26,440 nucleotides of DNA from Gemmatimonadota bacterium. GTDB taxonomy: Bacteria; Gemmatimonadota; Gemmatimonadetes; Gemmatimonadales; Gemmatimonadaceae. Of this stretch, positions 1 to 7,531 are shown one piece after another. A program made the translations under genes and the position numbers. How positions within the stretch are numbered: the first letter of the stretch is position 1; each line of letters opens with the position of its first letter. Below the pieces are notes generated by a model that saw nothing but the letters and a program-made list of their open reading frames with translations, did no database searches and was not told the origin of the DNA. Location: the NCBI GenBank assembly GCA_947457715.1, contig CANGXK010000003.1:1-26440 (forward strand), written 5' to 3'.

Positions 1-429
1 GAATCCACCGAGCACAATGCCGAGAATGATGATCACGATCGCGGCGATCACGCTCGGGATGTAGCTCACGAGTTCGGAGAACACATTGGCCAGCGACTCG
101 AGCCCAATCGCGTTTGCCGCCACCAGCAGCACCGAGAACATCACACACCAGAACAGCAAATTGGCGACGACCTTCGCAGGATTGAGATGCGAGCCGGATC
201 GTTCCACGGCTTGCATCACGCCGCCGCGCTCGAGCAGCTGGTTCAGATGCATGCGGCGCAGCAGACGCGCCGTGCCCTTCTCGATGACTTTCGCGACCAG
301 ATAGCCGGCGAAGAGGATGACCAGGGCGCCGAAGAGTGCCGGCACGAATTCACCGAGCAGCGAGAAGCTTTGCTCGAGGCGTTCCGTGAACGTGGATATC
401 AGGGCGGCTTGACCCGAATCCATCTGCAT
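1..429 (-). CDS. Membrane protein with conserved TM-helix repeats, mechanosensitive-channel-like (3' partial)
   Basis: The visible 143 residues begin MQMDSGQAAL and run off the left edge of the window, so the C-terminus is missing. Three hydrophobic segments are visible, at about residues 25-48, 85-105 and 120-143. The first is followed by a basic amphipathic stretch (KVIEKGTARLLRRM). A helix of the type LFAGYLVAKVIEKG followed by arginines is typical of the conserved TM-helix repeat (Pfam TM_helix) found in MscS-related and CmpX-type membrane proteins. A role in the inner membrane as a channel or channel-like protein is inferred from that resemblance. The start is uncertain: ATG at 429 or 423, or an upstream in-frame TTG at 477. 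No clear ribosome binding site is seen at any of them. Confidence 0.6.
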   Translation of the reverse strand, partial: MQMDSGQAALISTFTERLEQSFSLLGEFVPALFGALVILFAGYLVAKVIEKGTARLLRRMHLNQLLERGGVMQAVERSGSHLNPAKVVANLLFWCVMFSVLLVAANAIGLESLANVFSELVSYIPSVIAAIVIIILGIVLGGF

Positions 430-570
430 TCCGGCCGCGGCGAGTTGCAGAGAGTCGGGGGATTGTTGCTGGAGCAATGTCTAATGGAGAGGGGGGTACC
501 TGCAAACCTGCTGAAAAGTAGCCGCACACCCGTCGCCACGGATGGGACCCGCGTCAGGGATCCCCTGCAG

Positions 571-590
571 GGCCCGCTTGCGAGGCGGGC
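571..590 (-). terminator. Short hairpin just after the zinc-ribbon gene
   Basis: GCCCGC (572-577) pairs with GCGGGC (585-590) around a 7-nt loop. On the minus strand it begins about 5 nt after the TAA of the small zinc-ribbon gene, where a terminator would sit. There is no U-run, so intrinsic termination is doubtful. The rest of 430-594 shows no gene. Confidence 0.3.
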
Positions 591-594
591 TGGC

Positions 595-819
595 TTAGAG
601 GCGAGTCCCCCGCTTCACGTCGAAGATCACACTGCGTCGGCACTGGGGACAAAGAAGCCACTCCCGCTGGCGGTGGTATCCGAGCCCGAAGGAGCCGCCG
701 CCGATCGACCGTTGCGTCATCCGTACCGCACAGCGCGGGCAGAGCGGACTCTCGCCGCCCTGTACCGTCTCGCGGATCGCCGTCTCCTCCGGGCCGGTGA
801 AGCGCGCCGTTTCACTCAC
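595..819 (-). CDS. Small zinc-ribbon protein (74 aa)
   Basis: The short protein contains two CxxC knuckles, LCPRC (Cys27, Cys30) and LCPQC (Cys57, Cys60), about 27 residues apart. This is the spacing of a zinc ribbon. No catalytic domain is present, so a metal-binding structural or nucleic-acid/protein-binding role is the most that can be inferred. The start is GTG, and it overlaps the TGA stop of the upstream dehydrogenase as GTGA, which suggests translational coupling and a shared mRNA. I do not recognise a named family. Confidence 0.7.
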   Translation of the reverse strand: MSETARFTGPEETAIRETVQGGESPLCPRCAVRMTQRSIGGGSFGLGYHRQREWLLCPQCRRSVIFDVKRGTRL

Positions 820-1862
820 AGCCGGACGACCACCTTGCCGAACTGTGCACCCGAGGACAGCCGCTCGAAGGCCTTGGCCGCCTCCTCGATCGGCCAGACG
901 GAATCGACCGGGGGCATCAACCCGCCCTGCCGGAACGCCACCGTCATCGCGTCGAATTCCGCATCATTGCCCATCGTTGAGCCCATCAGGGTCCACTGAT
1001 TCCAGAACATCCGCCGCACATCGAGCTGCACGTACGGACCGCTGGTGCCGCCACAGGTCACGAGGCGTCCCCGTTTGCCGAGGGCGACGAGCGACTGCGA
1101 CCAGGTGGCCTCACCGACCGAATCGATGACGACGTCGACGCCGCGCTTACCGGTCCGGGCGCGAATGTCCCGACCGAGATCGGGGTGCCGGTGATCGAGG
1201 AGATGGTCGGCCCCGAGCGCCTGCGCCCGCGCCAGCTTATCGGGACTTCCCGAGGTGACCCAGGCGGTGGCACCGATGCGCTTCACGATCTGCAGCGCCG
1301 CCAACGCGACGCCGCCGCCGATGCCCCAGATCAGCACGTGGTCGCTGGGCTGGACTCGCGCCCGCGTGACGATCATCCGCCAGGCGGTGAGCGTGGCCAG
1401 CGGGAAGGCAGCCGCCGTCTCGAAGGGAATCGCGTCCGGGATGACGCGCACGTTATCGGCCGGGACGACTACGTAGTCGGCAATCGTCCCGTGCCGGTGC
1501 TCACCCATGATGCCGTACGTCAGGCAGAGCGGCTGGTCGCCATCACGGCAGTACTCGCAGGTGCACCGGCGGTCGACCAGACCGGGGTTCAGGATCACGT
1601 GATCGCCCGGCGAGATCCCCTGCACCGAATCCCCCACGGCGTCGACGATACCGGCCCCGTCAGAGCCGAGAATCCACCCAGGCTGAATCTTCACCCCGGG
1701 AATCCCGCCAAGCACCCAGAGATCGAGCCGATTGATGGCCGCCGCTTTGATACGGACGCGCACACTGTCCGCACGCTCGAGGGTCGGCAACGGAACGTCA
1801 TTGCGGACACGGAGCTGGTCGAGCCCACCGTGGGCGTCGATCGTGAGGGCACGCATGGTCAT
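816..1862 (-). CDS. Zinc-binding / quinone-oxidoreductase-type medium-chain dehydrogenase
   Basis: The 348-aa protein has the MDR layout: an N-terminal GroES-like domain and a C-terminal Rossmann domain (GIGGG near residue 155, followed by [10 protein letters not shown]). The family reduces or oxidises alcohols, aldehydes, enones or quinones with NAD(P)H. The usual catalytic-zinc ligands are not seen: AINRLDLWV replaces the Cys-containing motif and GSDGAG replaces GHEGAG, as in quinone-oxidoreductase-like members. A structural-zinc lobe is retained with Cys100, Cys102, Cys105 and Cys113, but its first spacing is CxC instead of the usual CxxC. The start is taken at ATG 1862 (second ATG at 1856) because the family homology begins with MRALTID; longer frames add non-homologous sequence. 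It is divergent from sucB and overlaps the zinc-ribbon gene. The substrate is unknown. Confidence 0.88.
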   Translation of the reverse strand: MTMRALTIDAHGGLDQLRVRNDVPLPTLERADSVRVRIKAAAINRLDLWVLGGIPGVKIQPGWILGSDGAGIVDAVGDSVQGISPGDHVILNPGLVDRRCTCEYCRDGDQPLCLTYGIMGEHRHGTIADYVVVPADNVRVIPDAIPFETAAAFPLATLTAWRMIVTRARVQPSDHVLIWGIGGGVALAALQIVKRIGATAWVTSGSPDKLARAQALGADHLLDHRHPDLGRDIRARTGKRGVDVVIDSVGEATWSQSLVALGKRGRLVTCGGTSGPYVQLDVRRMFWNQWTLMGSTMGNDAEFDAMTVAFRQGGLMPPVDSVWPIEEAAKAFERLSSGAQFGKVVVRL

Positions 1863-2029
1863 GGCGGAGGGGGCGATGGGAGGAGGCCTGCCGCTGGAAT
1901 CTCCGTTGCACGGCCTGGAAATGGGAGTGCGCACAGCCAACCGATGCGGCATCCCCTCTCCACGCGGTCCGAAGTCTATATTGGAGAGGCTGTACTCCCC
2001 TCGACTGTTCACTACGACCGTCACGCCTC

Positions 2030-3235
2030 ATGTCGTCCATCAAGGTTCCACCGCTCGGCGAATCCATCGTCGAGGCGACCATCTCCCGTTGGCTCAAGAA
2101 CGAGGGCGACACGGTCGCCGCCGGCGATACGCTCGTCGAACTGGAGACCGACAAGATCACCGTCGAAGTCCCGGCGCTGGAAGCCGGCGTGTTGACGAAG
2201 CGGCTCAAGGGCGAAGGTGACGTCGTGAACGTCGGCGACGCGTTGGGTGAGATCACGGCGGGTGCAGGAGCGGTGGCAGCGCCAGCAGCCGCACCGGTCG
2301 CCGCACCGTCAATGGTGGCGTCAGTGGCGGCGGCCAGTGGCGAGGTGAAGGTGTCGCCGGCGGCCGCGCGATTGGCGACGGAAGCCGGGATCAACCCGGC
2401 CGACGTGTCGGGTACCGGTCGCGGTGGTGTGGTCTCGAAGACCGATGTCGTGGCCGCGATCGCCGCACCGGCGATCGCCGCACCGGCGAAGGCCGCGGCT
2501 CCGGCTCCGGCCGCCCCCGCTGTTGCGGTGGTGCCGTCGGGCACGCGCGAGACGCGCGAGAAGATGACGACGCGCCGCAAGCGGATCGCCGAAAACCTGT
2601 TGCTGTCACAGCATCAGACGGCGCACCTGACGACGTTCAACGAGATCGACATGACGGCCATCACGGCCCTTCGTGAACGACTCAAGGAGCGCGTCGAGAA
2701 AGAACAGGGCGTGAAGCTGTCGTACATGCCGTTCTTCGTGAAGGCGGCCTGTCTCGCGCTCGAGGCCTATCCGGCCGTGAACGCGCAGATCGACGGCGAC
2801 ACGATCGTGTACAAGCACTACGTGAACATGGGCATCGCGGTGGCCAGCGACGCCGGGCTCGTGGTGCCCAACGTGAAGGACGCCGACAAGAAGAGCATCG
2901 TGCAAATCGGCAAGGACATCGCGGCCGTGGCCAAGCGCGCACGCGATGGCAAGCTGTCGATGGACGACCTCACCGGCGGCTCGTTCACGATCACCAACGG
3001 TGGGGTGTTCGGCTCGCTGCTGTCCACGCCGATCATCAACTATCCGCAGGTCGGCATCCTCGGTCTGCACAAGACGCAGGACCGTCCGGTCGCGATCGAC
3101 GGCAAGGTTGAAATCCGCCCGATGATGTACGTGGCGCTGTCGTACGATCACCGGATGATCGACGGCCAGCAGGCGGTGCTCTTCCTCGTGCGCTTCAAGG
3201 AGCTCATGGAAGACCCGGCCGCGATGCTGCTCTAG
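2030..3235 (+). CDS. sucB: Dihydrolipoyllysine-residue succinyltransferase (E2 of 2-oxoglutarate dehydrogenase)
   Basis: This is the E2 core of a 2-oxo acid dehydrogenase complex, which transfers the acyl group from lipoyl-lysine to CoA in the cytoplasm. Domains in order: a lipoyl domain at residues 1-77 with the lipoylated lysine in [11 protein letters not shown] (Lys42); an Ala/Pro linker; a peripheral subunit-binding domain at about 105-145 ([20 protein letters not shown]); a second Ala/Pro-rich linker; and the catalytic domain from about 170 with SYDHRMIDG near the C-terminus (His374, Asp378). The length, 401 aa, is normal. The opening KVPPLGESI and DKITVEV favour the succinyltransferase over the acetyltransferase, but a branched-chain E2 cannot be excluded. 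The E1 gene is not in the window; the E3 gene lpd lies 1.6 kb downstream beyond an opposite-strand porin. A strong terminator follows directly. Confidence 0.93.
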   Translation: MSSIKVPPLGESIVEATISRWLKNEGDTVAAGDTLVELETDKITVEVPALEAGVLTKRLKGEGDVVNVGDALGEITAGAGAVAAPAAAPVAAPSMVASVAAASGEVKVSPAAARLATEAGINPADVSGTGRGGVVSKTDVVAAIAAPAIAAPAKAAAPAPAAPAVAVVPSGTRETREKMTTRRKRIAENLLLSQHQTAHLTTFNEIDMTAITALRERLKERVEKEQGVKLSYMPFFVKAACLALEAYPAVNAQIDGDTIVYKHYVNMGIAVASDAGLVVPNVKDADKKSIVQIGKDIAAVAKRARDGKLSMDDLTGGSFTITNGGVFGSLLSTPIINYPQVGILGLHKTQDRPVAIDGKVEIRPMMYVALSYDHRMIDGQQAVLFLVRFKELMEDPAAMLL

Positions 3236-3265
3236 CGGCGGAGTCCTGAATCGGGAGCACGAAGT

Positions 3266-3310
3266 GGGGGTAGGGAGCGGGGGTGACCCCGTACTCCCCA
3301 CCCCCTTTTT
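3266..3310 (+). terminator. Rho-independent terminator of sucB
   Basis: A long G-rich arm (GGGGGTAGGGAG then CGGGG, 3266-3282) pairs with a C-rich arm (CCCCGTA then CTCCCCACCCCC, 3287-3305) around a short loop, with one mismatch and a 2-nt bulge. TTTTT (3306-3310) follows at once. It starts 31 nt after the sucB stop, so sucB transcription probably ends here. Confidence 0.85.
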
Positions 3311-3572
3311 CGTACGGCGCAGTCATAAAAGCACCACGACGCCCCGAAGCGTTTCCGCCGGGACGTCGGGCTGTGCCAGCACGCGTTTCAATGCGAGGAT
3401 TGGAGTCGCGGCCAGCAATGGAGATGCGGCACACAGTTGCGTGGCTTCGCGAATGGCGAGCCGTCGTGGTGTAGGACGCGCCGCACACCGTACGGTAACG
3501 GCGTATTCTGGAACGGGGCGCTCGCACCGATGTACCCCTGGCGCCGCTGGGGATGCCCGTAACGTCCTTGGC
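3311..3572. other. Convergent intergenic spacer, no gene seen
   Basis: The whole gap between the stops of sucB and the porin gene is 337 bases. Apart from the sucB terminator I see no credible gene, RNA gene or repeat. The open frames crossing it have arginine/proline-rich translations without family features and run into the neighbouring genes. Confidence 0.6.
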
Positions 3573-4703
3573 TCAGAAGGTGAGGGCGAACGACGTCACC
3601 ACGACGCCACTGCGCCGCAATGGGGACGGCGTGCGGCCACCCTTGGGAAAGACGGAGGCATCGGCCGCGTAGCCGCGCGCTTCCGTGCGCCAGAGCACGC
3701 GGGCCTCCGGTCGCACATCGATGCCGACCGACGCGGCATTGGCCCGAAACGGCAGCGGGCCGCCCGTACGCACCACGATCTGGTCGCCATCGGCGAATCG
3801 TTCGGCGCGCGCGACGACGGCCAGCGAGGGGCGCACCCAGTAGCGACTGACCAGCGTGGCCCCGTACCACCCGGACGACCGCGCCGCCGCCGTGACGCTG
3901 TCACGACCGTGCTGCCGACCCGCATCGACCTGCGCGAGCACCTCCGCGCGATCGGACAGTCGCGACCGCACACCGACTCCGTTGAACAGGCGCCGCTGGG
4001 CTCCGGGCTCGTTGCCGGCATACCCATACCACGACACCGTCGTGGTGGCATTCGCCGCGACATCGACCCGGAGGCCAAGGCTCTTGTCCTCGTTGTTCTC
4101 GGAGATATTCTGCCAGCCGTTCACCACGTCGACACGTGCCGTCACCGCGGAGGAGACCTGCCAGGTGGCGCGCACCCCGGTGGAGTAATACGGCGAGAAA
4201 TCGGCCACCAATGATCGGGTGTAGGTCGGGTTGTCCCGACTCACCCACGATTCCATGCCGATGTGCGAATAGAACACGCCGGCATCGATCCAGAGCGTCG
4301 GCGTGAGCTGATAGCCGGCGTACGCCTCCTGCAGCATCCGGGAGAGTGCGTCGCCACTGACCGCACCCTGACGCGGCTCGGCGGCGTAGTTGGCCTGCAC
4401 CGACGTCCCGGCCTGCAGCGCGAGCCGTCCGCGCACACGACGGCGGGCCACGGTGGCCTCGACGAACGCCAGATTCACATTGAACTCGTTGTGCCGCGCC
4501 GGCTGCGTCGTGAAGGCGCGATCACGCGTGGCCGGACGATTGACGTCGAACGCATAGGCGGCATCGACGAACGCACCGATGGTGAGCGATTGGCTGCTGT
4601 CCGTCGACACCGCCTGGGCGCGCAGCGGTGCCGGCCAACCAAGCAGGAGCGCGACGGAGGCGACCCCGAGCACGCGGGCGCCGAAGTGAGCGAGGAGATT
4701 CAT
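3573..4703 (-). CDS. Outer-membrane beta-barrel porin, BBP2/OmpL-like
   Basis: The 376-aa protein starts with a signal peptide (MNLLAHFGARV..., hydrophobic VASVALLLGW, likely cleavage after APLRAQA). The mature part has alternating polar/hydrophobic strands throughout and ends in ...VVTSFALTF, with the terminal Phe typical of BAM-inserted barrels. The opening IGAFVDAAYAFDVNRP and the later WIDAGVFYSHIGMESW resemble the putative beta-barrel porin-2 (OmpL-like) family. An outer-membrane pore or uptake role is inferred; the substrate is unknown. The frame is open far upstream, but ATG 4703 is chosen because it places the signal peptide at the N-terminus. It lies on the opposite strand between sucB and lpd and is divergent from lpd (102 bp apart). 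Confidence 0.82.
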   Translation of the reverse strand: MNLLAHFGARVLGVASVALLLGWPAPLRAQAVSTDSSQSLTIGAFVDAAYAFDVNRPATRDRAFTTQPARHNEFNVNLAFVEATVARRRVRGRLALQAGTSVQANYAAEPRQGAVSGDALSRMLQEAYAGYQLTPTLWIDAGVFYSHIGMESWVSRDNPTYTRSLVADFSPYYSTGVRATWQVSSAVTARVDVVNGWQNISENNEDKSLGLRVDVAANATTTVSWYGYAGNEPGAQRRLFNGVGVRSRLSDRAEVLAQVDAGRQHGRDSVTAAARSSGWYGATLVSRYWVRPSLAVVARAERFADGDQIVVRTGGPLPFRANAASVGIDVRPEARVLWRTEARGYAADASVFPKGGRTPSPLRRSGVVVTSFALTF

Positions 4704-4805
4704 GGTGAGCTGAACGCTAGCGCGCGATAACGACGCGGCGAAGGGTGTCCCCGCTCGTGGCCGTGAAGATCCCACAAAGGATTCACGTGGAATTAGCTTT
4801 CCGCC

Positions 4806-6218
4806 ATGACCTCCCCGACTCTCCAATCTGCCGACGTCGTGGTGCTTGGCGGCGGCCCAGGCGGCTATGTCGCCTCGATTCGCGCCGCACAACTCGGCCT
4901 CTCCGTCACCTGCGTCGAATTCGACAAGACGCTGGGTGGAACGTGCGTGAACGTGGGGTGCATCCCCTCGAAGGCACTCCTCCAGAGCTCCGAGCACTAC
5001 GAATGGCTGCGCCTCCACGCGGCCGAACATGGCATCAAGGTCGACGGCGCGTCGATCGACCTGCCCACGATGATGGCCCGCAAGACCGACGTCGTGGCGC
5101 AGAACACGAAGGGCGTCGAGTTCCTGTTCAAGAAGAACAAGATCACGTGGGCCAAGGGCTACGGTACGCTGCAGCCCGGCAACGTGGTCGAAGTGAAAGC
5201 GGCCGACGGCACCATCTCGCACTGGCAGGGCAAGTCGGTGATCATCGCCACGGGCTCCGTGCCGGTGCAGTTGCCGTTCCTGAAGTTCGACGAAACGCGC
5301 GTGCTGTCGAACGTGGGCGCGCTGTCGATTCCGGAAGTGCCCAAGCATCTGGTGGTCGTCGGTGGCGGCGTGATCGGCCTCGAGCTCGGCTCGGTGTGGC
5401 GCCGCTTGGGTGCCAAGGTCACGGTCGTCGAGTTCCTGCCCACGATTCTCACCGGCAACGATGATGATCTCGTGAAGGAAGCCGACAAGATCTTCCGCAA
5501 GCAGGGGCTCGAGATCCACACCGGCACCAAGGTGACGGGCGCCGACGTGCACAGCGATGGCGTGCGGGTGCACGTGGAGAAGGACGGCGTGGCGTCACAC
5601 CTCGACGCCGACTACGTGCTGGTGTCGGTGGGGCGCAAGTCGGCCATCGGCGGTATCGACCCGGCGGCGCTCGGTTTGGCGATGGGCGCGCGCGGCGAGA
5701 TTCTGGTGGACGATCAGCAGAAGACCAATCTGCCGGGCGTGTACGCGATCGGCGACGTGTGCGGTGGCAAGCTGCTGGCGCACAAGGCCGAAGAAGAAGG
5801 CGTGATCGCGGCCGAAGTGATCGCCGGCAAGCCGGTGCACATGCACCACCGCACGATCCCGGGCATCGTGTACACGTGGCCCGAACTCGCCACGGTGGGA
5901 CTCACGGAGCAGGAAGTGAGAGCGAGCGGCCGCGCGTATCGCGTGGGCAAGTTCCCGTTCAGCGCGAACGGCAAGGCGCGCACGATGGGCGAGACACAAG
6001 GGTTCGTGAAGTTCGTGGTCGACAAGGATACCGACGAAATCCTCGGCTGCCACATGATCGGCCCGCATGTCGCTGACTTGCTCAGCGAAGTGATACTGGC
6101 CATGGAGTACCGCGGCAGCGCCGAAGACATCGGCATCACGGTGCACTCGCACCCGACGCTGAGCGAAACGGTGAAAGAAGCGGCGCTGGCGGCGCTGGGA
6201 AGAGCGATACACATGTAG
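4806..6218 (+). CDS. lpd: Dihydrolipoyl dehydrogenase (E3)
   Basis: This flavoenzyme reoxidises dihydrolipoyl groups of 2-oxo acid dehydrogenase complexes and the glycine cleavage system, using NAD+. The 470-aa sequence has the FAD-binding GGGPGG (15-20), the redox disulfide GGTCVNVGCIPSK (Cys47, Cys52), the NAD-binding VVVGGGVIGLELG (about residue 182), the second FAD motif (YAIGDVCGGKLLAHKA), and the C-terminal catalytic HSHPTLSET with the His-Glu pair. All key residues are present. The start ATG 4806 agrees with the family, but no clear ribosome binding site precedes it. It is separated from sucB by a terminator and the opposite-strand porin gene, so it probably has its own promoter in the 102-bp gap. 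Confidence 0.96.
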   Translation: MTSPTLQSADVVVLGGGPGGYVASIRAAQLGLSVTCVEFDKTLGGTCVNVGCIPSKALLQSSEHYEWLRLHAAEHGIKVDGASIDLPTMMARKTDVVAQNTKGVEFLFKKNKITWAKGYGTLQPGNVVEVKAADGTISHWQGKSVIIATGSVPVQLPFLKFDETRVLSNVGALSIPEVPKHLVVVGGGVIGLELGSVWRRLGAKVTVVEFLPTILTGNDDDLVKEADKIFRKQGLEIHTGTKVTGADVHSDGVRVHVEKDGVASHLDADYVLVSVGRKSAIGGIDPAALGLAMGARGEILVDDQQKTNLPGVYAIGDVCGGKLLAHKAEEEGVIAAEVIAGKPVHMHHRTIPGIVYTWPELATVGLTEQEVRASGRAYRVGKFPFSANGKARTMGETQGFVKFVVDKDTDEILGCHMIGPHVADLLSEVILAMEYRGSAEDIGITVHSHPTLSETVKEAALAALGRAIHM

Positions 6219-6232
6219 GATGGCGAACGGCG

Positions 6233-6371
6233 CACTCCCAAGTGAGCCGCGAACTGCAAACTCCCTAGTGAGCAGGGAGGAGCTGAACAAAAGGGGGCAG
6301 GAAGCAGTGAACCGCGTCGAGCGGCCTGCTTCCTGCCCCCTGATACCCTCCACCCTGCTCACTTGGGAGTG
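6233..6371. repeat. Nested inverted/direct repeat element
   Basis: The unit ACTCCC(A/T)AGTGAGC occurs at 6234-6247 and 6260-6273 on the plus strand and at 6357-6370 on the minus strand. The outer pair 6233-6247 / 6357-6371 is a perfect 15-bp inverted repeat. The second copy extends to about 23 bp of near-complementarity (6260-6282 with 6348-6370). Nested inside is the perfect 15-bp stem at 6293-6307 / 6326-6340, with a further CCGC/GCGG mini-stem in its loop. The element fills almost all of the gap between convergent lpd and the sigma operon. It may be a REP/MITE-like dispersed element or an elaborate terminator region. Confidence 0.75.
6286..6340 (-). terminator. Probable intrinsic terminator of the sigma-factor operon (core of the nested repeat)
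   Basis: Read on the minus strand, a perfect 15-bp stem (6340-6326 with 6307-6293) is followed directly by UUUUGUU (6292-6286). The loop of 18 nt contains its own CCGC/GCGG pairing. It lies 58 nt beyond the stop of the membrane-protein gene that follows the ECF sigma factor. On the plus strand there is no T-run, so termination of lpd here is less certain. Confidence 0.65.
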
Positions 6372-6397
6372 AGCAGTTTAGAGGCAGCGCACCGTGC

Positions 6398-6856
6398 TTA
6401 GAGCATCTTCCCAATGACAATGCCGATCGCGAACAACCCCGCGCCAAGCATCAGGACCATCGTCATCGGCAGCGCTGAGCGGGCCTCGACCATCGTAGTG
6501 GTCGACGTCGCGATCGCGGTGACCGTCCTGGTTTCCATGCGTGCGTCAGGAATGGCGGCCATGATGTTCGCGGCCACATACGACGGCGTAGTGATCCGCC
6601 GACCCTGTTCGGCCTCCGCCAAGATCATCTTCCACAAGTCGACCTGCTTGGCGTCGATACCGCGCGCCTCGGCTTCGCTGGTCTCACCATCGAGCCACTG
6701 CTGGATCACCAGCGCGGGACCTTCTTCCGCCGCTGCCATACCGGGAAGCGGCACTTCGCGATCTGCCACAGGACGATCAGCAACCGGCGCAGCGTCGCGT
6801 TGCGGCAAATCCTGACCAAGGTTCTGTCCGTCGTGCGCTTCATGTCGGTCGACCAT
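6398..6856 (-). CDS. Putative membrane-anchored anti-sigma factor
   Basis: The 152-aa protein has a hydrophilic, acidic N-terminal part and one C-terminal transmembrane helix (about residues 129-150, LPMTMVLMLGAGLFAIGIVIG). There is no signal peptide and no zinc-binding HxxxCxxC motif. Its ATG (6856-6854) overlaps the TGA of the ECF sigma gene by one base, so the two are co-transcribed and probably translationally coupled. A small single-pass protein directly after an ECF sigma gene is the usual arrangement for its anti-sigma factor. That role is inferred from position and topology, since sequence similarity to known anti-sigma domains is not evident. Confidence 0.6.
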   Translation of the reverse strand: MVDRHEAHDGQNLGQDLPQRDAAPVADRPVADREVPLPGMAAAEEGPALVIQQWLDGETSEAEARGIDAKQVDLWKMILAEAEQGRRITTPSYVAANIMAAIPDARMETRTVTAIATSTTTMVEARSALPMTMVLMLGAGLFAIGIVIGKML

Positions 6857-7416
6857 CAGTCGTATTTCTCCTCGAGCAAAGTCTGAAGGGCTTCTCGTGC
6901 CCGATGCACGCGCATCTTCAGCGCTCCCACGGTTGTACCCAAGAGATCCGCCATCTCTTCATAAGAGCGTCCTTCAACATGTTTCATGATGAAGGCCTCC
7001 CGAAGAGACGGCGCCAACTGGGCGAGGGCGAAGTTGAGGTCCTGCCGCAGTTCGGTGCGGTCGAGGTCCTCATCGGGACTCGCGTAGGTGGAGGGCTGCT
7101 CGTCTTCGTCGTAGCTCAGGTGCGTGCGCCGAATGTTCTTCAGCCAGTCCTTGCACCCGTTCGCAACGATCCGGAAAAGCCAGGCGTCGAACCGACCACG
7201 GACTTCACCGAGATGGCGATAGGCCTTGATGAACGACATCTGGAGAATGTCTTCGGCCACGTCGGGACTTCCCGTCATACCCAAAGCGTGTCGATACAGC
7301 GGATCGCTGTATCGACCTATCAGCATCGCAAAGGCATCGCGCTCTCCCGCCAAAATGCGGGTGATGACGTCCTGATCCGAATCGACGTCAGCGGGAATGG
7401 GTTCTTGTTCCGTCAT
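6856..7416 (-). CDS. ECF-family RNA polymerase sigma factor
   Basis: The 186-aa protein has the two-domain ECF sigma-70 layout. Region 2 spans about residues 15-85 (DAFAMLIGRYSDPLYRHA, then DVAEDILQMSFIKAYRHL and FDAWLFRIVANGC). Region 4 spans about 125-180 (LAPSLREAFIMKHVEGRSYE, then LLGTTVGALKMRVHRAREAL), with the helix-turn-helix that reads the -35 element. The start is set at ATG 7416 (MTEQEPIP); an in-frame start at 7458 would add SIPLKRRYPSAV, which is not family-like and crosses a possible promoter. The protein directs RNA polymerase to a dedicated regulon. The adjacent overlapping membrane protein is its likely inhibitor. Confidence 0.93.
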   Translation of the reverse strand: MTEQEPIPADVDSDQDVITRILAGERDAFAMLIGRYSDPLYRHALGMTGSPDVAEDILQMSFIKAYRHLGEVRGRFDAWLFRIVANGCKDWLKNIRRTHLSYDEDEQPSTYASPDEDLDRTELRQDLNFALAQLAPSLREAFIMKHVEGRSYEEMADLLGTTVGALKMRVHRAREALQTLLEEKYD

Positions 7417-7429
7417 AGTCACGGCGCTA

Positions 7430-7457
7430 GGATAACGCCGCTTTAGCGGTATTGACA
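7430..7457 (-). promoter_or_regulatory. Possible promoter/operator of the sigma-factor gene
   Basis: On the minus strand TGTCAA (7457-7452) and TTATCC (7435-7430) are 16 bp apart, and the spacer holds the perfect inverted repeat CCGCT-AA-AGCGG (7449-7438). Initiation here would give a very short leader before ATG 7416. The -35/-10 matches are weak; the palindrome is the firmer observation. Confidence 0.25.
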
Positions 7458-7531
7458 CCCCCTGCCGGCGAACGACACAGAAAGAACGCTGCTGCCCGCC
7501 TCACAGGAAAGACGAATGGGGGCGGCGTGGG

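Noticed and set aside
3204..3870. Minus-strand open frames across the sucB-porin spacer
   Set aside because: The translations are Arg/Pro-rich, lack family motifs and overlap sucB or the porin in other frames; typical GC-rich shadow frames.
4704..5573. N-terminal extension of the porin frame
   Set aside because: It is antisense to lpd and would bury the signal peptide inside the protein; ATG 4703 is the sensible start.
7452..7457. Perfect TTGACA on the plus strand as a -35 box
   Set aside because: No -10-like hexamer lies 16-18 bp downstream and the next plus-strand gene is 1.5 kb away.
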